The notes under the pieces were generated by a model. The model was not told the DNA's origin, made no database searches, and saw nothing but the letters and a program-made list of their open reading frames with translations. Of a stretch of 64,000 bases of DNA, positions 61,872-64,000 are shown in pieces. Location of the stretch: positions 440,258 through 504,257 of the forward strand of contig NZ_KE695651.1 of the NCBI RefSeq assembly GCF_000454065.1, in the 5' to 3' direction. This DNA is from Brevibacillus thermoruber 423. GTDB taxonomy: Bacteria > Bacillota > Bacilli > Brevibacillales > Brevibacillaceae. Every line of letters begins with the position of its first letter. The first letter of the stretch is position 1. The translations under genes and the position numbers were made by a program.

Positions 61872-62903
61872 ATGCAATTGGAAAAAAAGCGGCTGTTCAA
61901 CGAAAGCGGCCAGCGGGGCACGCAGCGCATGATCGGCGGAAACACCACCAACCTGCGCGAGTGGAACCGGATCAAATACCCGTGGGCGGCCAAGCTGTAC
62001 CGGACGATGCTGAACAACTTCTGGATTCCGGAAGAGGTGCCGCTGGCCAACGACGCCAAGCAGTTTGAATCGCTGTCCCCGGCGGAGCGGCGCGCCTTTG
62101 ACAAGACCATCTCGTTTCTCAACTTCCTGGATTCGCTGCAGTCGGTCAACCTGCCGAACATCTCCGACTACATCACGGCGCCGGAGGTCTGCTCGCTTCT
62201 GAACATCCAGACCTTCCAGGAGGAGATTCACGCCCAGTCCTACAGCTACATCCTGGATTCCGTCTGCTCGCCGCAGACGCGGGAGAACATCTACGACGAG
62301 TGGCGCAACGACGAGCGGCTGTTGGAGCGGAACAAGTTCATCGCCGACTTGTACCAGCAGTTCGTGGACAACCCCAACGACGTCAACTTCGTCAAGACGG
62401 TCATCGCCAATTACCTGCTGGAGTCGCTGTACTTCTACTCCGGTTTTTCCTTCTTTTATACATTGGCGCGTCAGGGAAAAATGACGGGAACGGCGACGAT
62501 GATCAAGTACATCCAGCGCGACGAGCTGACGCATGTGGTGCTGTTCCAGAACATGTTCCGCGAGCTGCGAACGGAAAACCCGGACGTCTTTACGCCCGAG
62601 CTGATCGAGGAACTGCGCGGCATGTTCCACACGGCGGCCACGCACGAAATCCGCTGGGGTCAATACGTGACCAACAACGAAATCCTCGGGATCAACAACG
62701 ACATCCTGGAGCGGTACATCAAATACCTGGCCAACCAGCGGCTGAAGGCGCTCGACCTGGAGATCCTCTATCCCGCGCATACCGAACACCCGATGAAGTG
62801 GGTGGACAGCTTTGCCAACCTGAACCAGACCAAGACCGATTTCTTTGAGCAAAAGGTGACCAACTACACCAAATCGAGCGGCTTGAATTTCGGCGATCTG
62901 TAA
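61872..62903 (+). CDS. nrdB: Class Ia ribonucleoside-diphosphate reductase beta subunit
   Basis: The 343-residue radical-generating subunit. Di-iron ligands and radical Tyr can be aligned with E. coli NrdB: Asp87 ('FLDSLQ'), Glu117 and His120 in 'EEIHAQSY', Tyr124 as radical site, then Glu in 'LLESLYF' and 'RDELTHVV' with Glu and His. The C-terminal tail, which docks to NrdA, ends 'LNFGDL'. ATG 61872 follows CGGAGGAG; the frame is open to 61833. Probably co-transcribed with nrdA 72 bases upstream. Confidence 0.96.
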   Translation: MQLEKKRLFNESGQRGTQRMIGGNTTNLREWNRIKYPWAAKLYRTMLNNFWIPEEVPLANDAKQFESLSPAERRAFDKTISFLNFLDSLQSVNLPNISDYITAPEVCSLLNIQTFQEEIHAQSYSYILDSVCSPQTRENIYDEWRNDERLLERNKFIADLYQQFVDNPNDVNFVKTVIANYLLESLYFYSGFSFFYTLARQGKMTGTATMIKYIQRDELTHVVLFQNMFRELRTENPDVFTPELIEELRGMFHTAATHEIRWGQYVTNNEILGINNDILERYIKYLANQRLKALDLEILYPAHTEHPMKWVDSFANLNQTKTDFFEQKVTNYTKSSGLNFGDL

Positions 62904-62942
62904 GGAAAAAAACGCGTACACATCAGCAAGGAGAGACCTGAC

Positions 62943-63482
62943 ATGAGCACAATCGCAATCAACCAACGGCTTGTTGCCCCGGTGAAAATCAAACGGCTGC
63001 ACGAAGACGCCGTCATTCCCCGGTACGCGCGGGCGTTTGACGCCGGCTTCGACCTGGTGGCGGTGGAGGACGTCTTGATCCCGCCCGGGGAGACGGCGAA
63101 GATTCCCACCGGGCTTGCCTTCGCCCTGCCGGACGGCTATGAGCTGCAGGTGCGGCCGCGTTCCGGCATCAGCGCCAAGACGAAACTGCGCATCAGCAAC
63201 GCGCCTGGTACCGTAGACGCCGGCTACCGGGGGGAAGTGTGCGTGCTGATGGACAACATCCGCACGCCGTCCGGCGAAGTGGGTCATACCTGCCTGGACG
63301 TCAGCGAAAAACCGGCGACGGTCGACCGGGAAGTGGACCGCCACACCTACCTGATCCGCAAAGGCGACCGCATCGCCCAGGGCGTGCTGGCCCTCGTCCC
63401 GCTGGCACAGTTTGAAGTCGTGGACGAGCTTGACGAGACGGAGCGCGGCGCTGGCGGGTTTGGCAGCAGCGGCGTCCAGTAA
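62943..63482 (+). CDS. dut: Deoxyuridine 5'-triphosphate nucleotidohydrolase
   Basis: Hydrolyses dUTP to dUMP, keeping uracil out of DNA and supplying thymidylate synthesis. The 179-residue trimeric dUTPase has all five motifs: 'DAGFDLVA', 'RPRSGISAKT', 'GTVDAGYRGEV', 'RKGDRIAQ' and the glycine-rich tail 'RGAGGFGSSG'. Located 39 bases after nrdB, with AAGGAGAG upstream, so nrdA-nrdB-dut make one dNTP-supply operon. Slightly longer than the typical 150 residues owing to an insert around residues 100-130. Confidence 0.96.
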   Translation: MSTIAINQRLVAPVKIKRLHEDAVIPRYARAFDAGFDLVAVEDVLIPPGETAKIPTGLAFALPDGYELQVRPRSGISAKTKLRISNAPGTVDAGYRGEVCVLMDNIRTPSGEVGHTCLDVSEKPATVDREVDRHTYLIRKGDRIAQGVLALVPLAQFEVVDELDETERGAGGFGSSGVQ

Positions 63483-63508
63483 GGCAGCCGGACCGGCTCC
63501 GAAACAGA

Positions 63509-63557
63509 AAACCCCTGTCCTCCTTTTACCATGAAAGGGGGCAGGGGTTTGGTCTTT
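63509..63557. terminator. Bidirectional terminator between dut and the minus-strand small gene
   Basis: AACCCCTG (63511-63518) pairs with CAGGGGTT (63543-63550) with inner CTCCTTT/AAAGGGG pairs; A tract on the left, T's on the right. Confidence 0.8.
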
Positions 63558-63585
63558 TGTTTGGCTGCGGAATTCGAATTCAGCT

Positions 63586-63882
63586 CTAGCCAGCCAGATA
63601 GCGGCGGACCGTCTCGATGTCCTCCTCAGTGAGCGACGTGCCGTCTTCCTTGACAAAGACGCATGGCCCGTAGACCCAATCGAGGTAGCCGTCGGTGGTC
63701 ACGGGAAAGTTGTTGGCCTCGACGCCGCGGGCCTCTTCGTTGACGATCAGCGAGAAGCCGGGGAGGCGGTCGTCGCGCACCACGTCGTAGTCGCCGCCGA
63801 CCAGTTCGCTCAGCTCGTCCGCACCGGCAATGGCGACGGGCTCCGCTTCCTCGTGGGGACGTTTGATCAGAACGGTAATCAC
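63586..63882 (-). CDS. Small DUF3846-like protein
   Basis: A 98-residue protein starting at GTG 63882 after AAGGAG. Segments 'VLIKRPHEEAEPVAI', 'SLIVNEEARGVEANNFP' and 'VYGPCVFVKEDGTSLTEED' match the pattern of DUF3846/Ocr-like small proteins common in Gram-positive genomes and mobile elements. Acidic, soluble, no known function. Probably monocistronic. Confidence 0.65.
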   Translation of the reverse strand: MITVLIKRPHEEAEPVAIAGADELSELVGGDYDVVRDDRLPGFSLIVNEEARGVEANNFPVTTDGYLDWVYGPCVFVKEDGTSLTEEDIETVRRYLAG

Positions 63883-63984
63883 GGGGTATCACTCCTTCTC
63901 CTTTATCATAATCGAAAAGAAGGACGGACGCGGGATGTCGGAATCATCCGTTCATTCTGACAACAGCCGGAGGACTCTTCCCCG

Positions 63985-63993
63985 TGGTACAAT
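63985..63993 (+). promoter_or_regulatory. Extended -10 promoter at the window end
   Basis: TG-G-TACAAT near the right edge suggests that a plus-strand gene begins beyond the window. Confidence 0.4.
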
Positions 63994-64000
63994 GAGCAGA

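Noticed and set aside
59478-63656. Open frame of over 1300 codons antisense to nrdA-nrdB-dut
   Set aside because: A shadow of three well-identified genes; composition is typical of antisense GC-rich frames.

Overview
The window comes from a GC-rich, spore-forming, low-molecular-weight-thiol (bacillithiol) firmicute of the order Bacillales. The run mazG-like/dapB/mgsA/bshB1/bshA/cca/birA/panBCD/dinG/ypmB/asnS/dnaD is the classical Bacillus chromosomal order. The high GC, the FtsH-like and repeat proteins inserted before asnS, and the class Ia ribonucleotide reductase point towards Brevibacillus or a close relative (inference, not tested by database search). No rRNA, tRNA, transposase, integrase, phage or CRISPR feature was recognised; this is core chromosome with several accessory insertions.

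Layout. 1-9 kb: a partial YitT-family membrane gene on the minus strand, then a dense plus-strand block for lysine/diaminopimelate (dapB), methylglyoxal (mgsA), bacillithiol (bshB1, bshA), tRNA CCA addition (cca), biotin ligase/repressor (birA) and pantothenate (panB, panC, panD). 9-25 kb: a TPR protein, DinG, a degenerate metallo-beta-lactamase-like lipoprotein, the redox repressor Rex, an MTA/SAH deaminase, three small membrane-anchored proteins including YpmB, an FtsH-like protease without an extracytoplasmic domain, a 995-residue protein with 66 uninterrupted decapeptide repeats, AsnRS and DnaD. 25.8-31.9 kb: a coiled-coil protein, three glycosyltransferases, a nucleotidyltransferase and a UDP-glucose dehydrogenase, preceded by a sigma-K-like promoter; this looks like a spore-surface polysaccharide cluster. 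32-42 kb: oligoendopeptidase F, an RND efflux pair, an atypical SDR, YajQ, a small membrane protein and an acyl-CoA synthetase. 42.3-45 kb: a structured non-coding stretch, then leuCD divergent from a LysR regulator. 46-50.5 kb: thioredoxin-like protein, pseudouridine synthase, YheC/D-type ATP-grasp protein, a lower-GC glycerophosphodiesterase and a small membrane protein. 50.9-54.5 kb: a putative leader peptide, an ABC exporter and an OmpR/histidine kinase pair. 54.7-59.3 kb (minus): tRNA hydroxylase TrhO, then a tight four-gene operon. 59.5-63.9 kb: nrdA-nrdB-dut and a small minus-strand gene.

The best candidate for an undescribed system is the minus-strand operon 59252-55742. It encodes a GNAT-like protein, a BtaA/DUF3419-type S-adenosylmethionine 3-amino-3-carboxypropyl transferase, a second GNAT protein, and a CADD-like haem-oxygenase-fold di-metal oxidase with a full set of metal ligands. 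The genes overlap or nearly touch and are read from one good promoter, so they probably make one small molecule or modified lipid. Other notable items are the 66 x 10-residue repeat protein, an 11-bp direct-repeat operator with a leader peptide in front of the ABC/two-component operon, tandem NrdR-like boxes before nrdA, and two small genes with strong ribosome binding sites on the minus strand.
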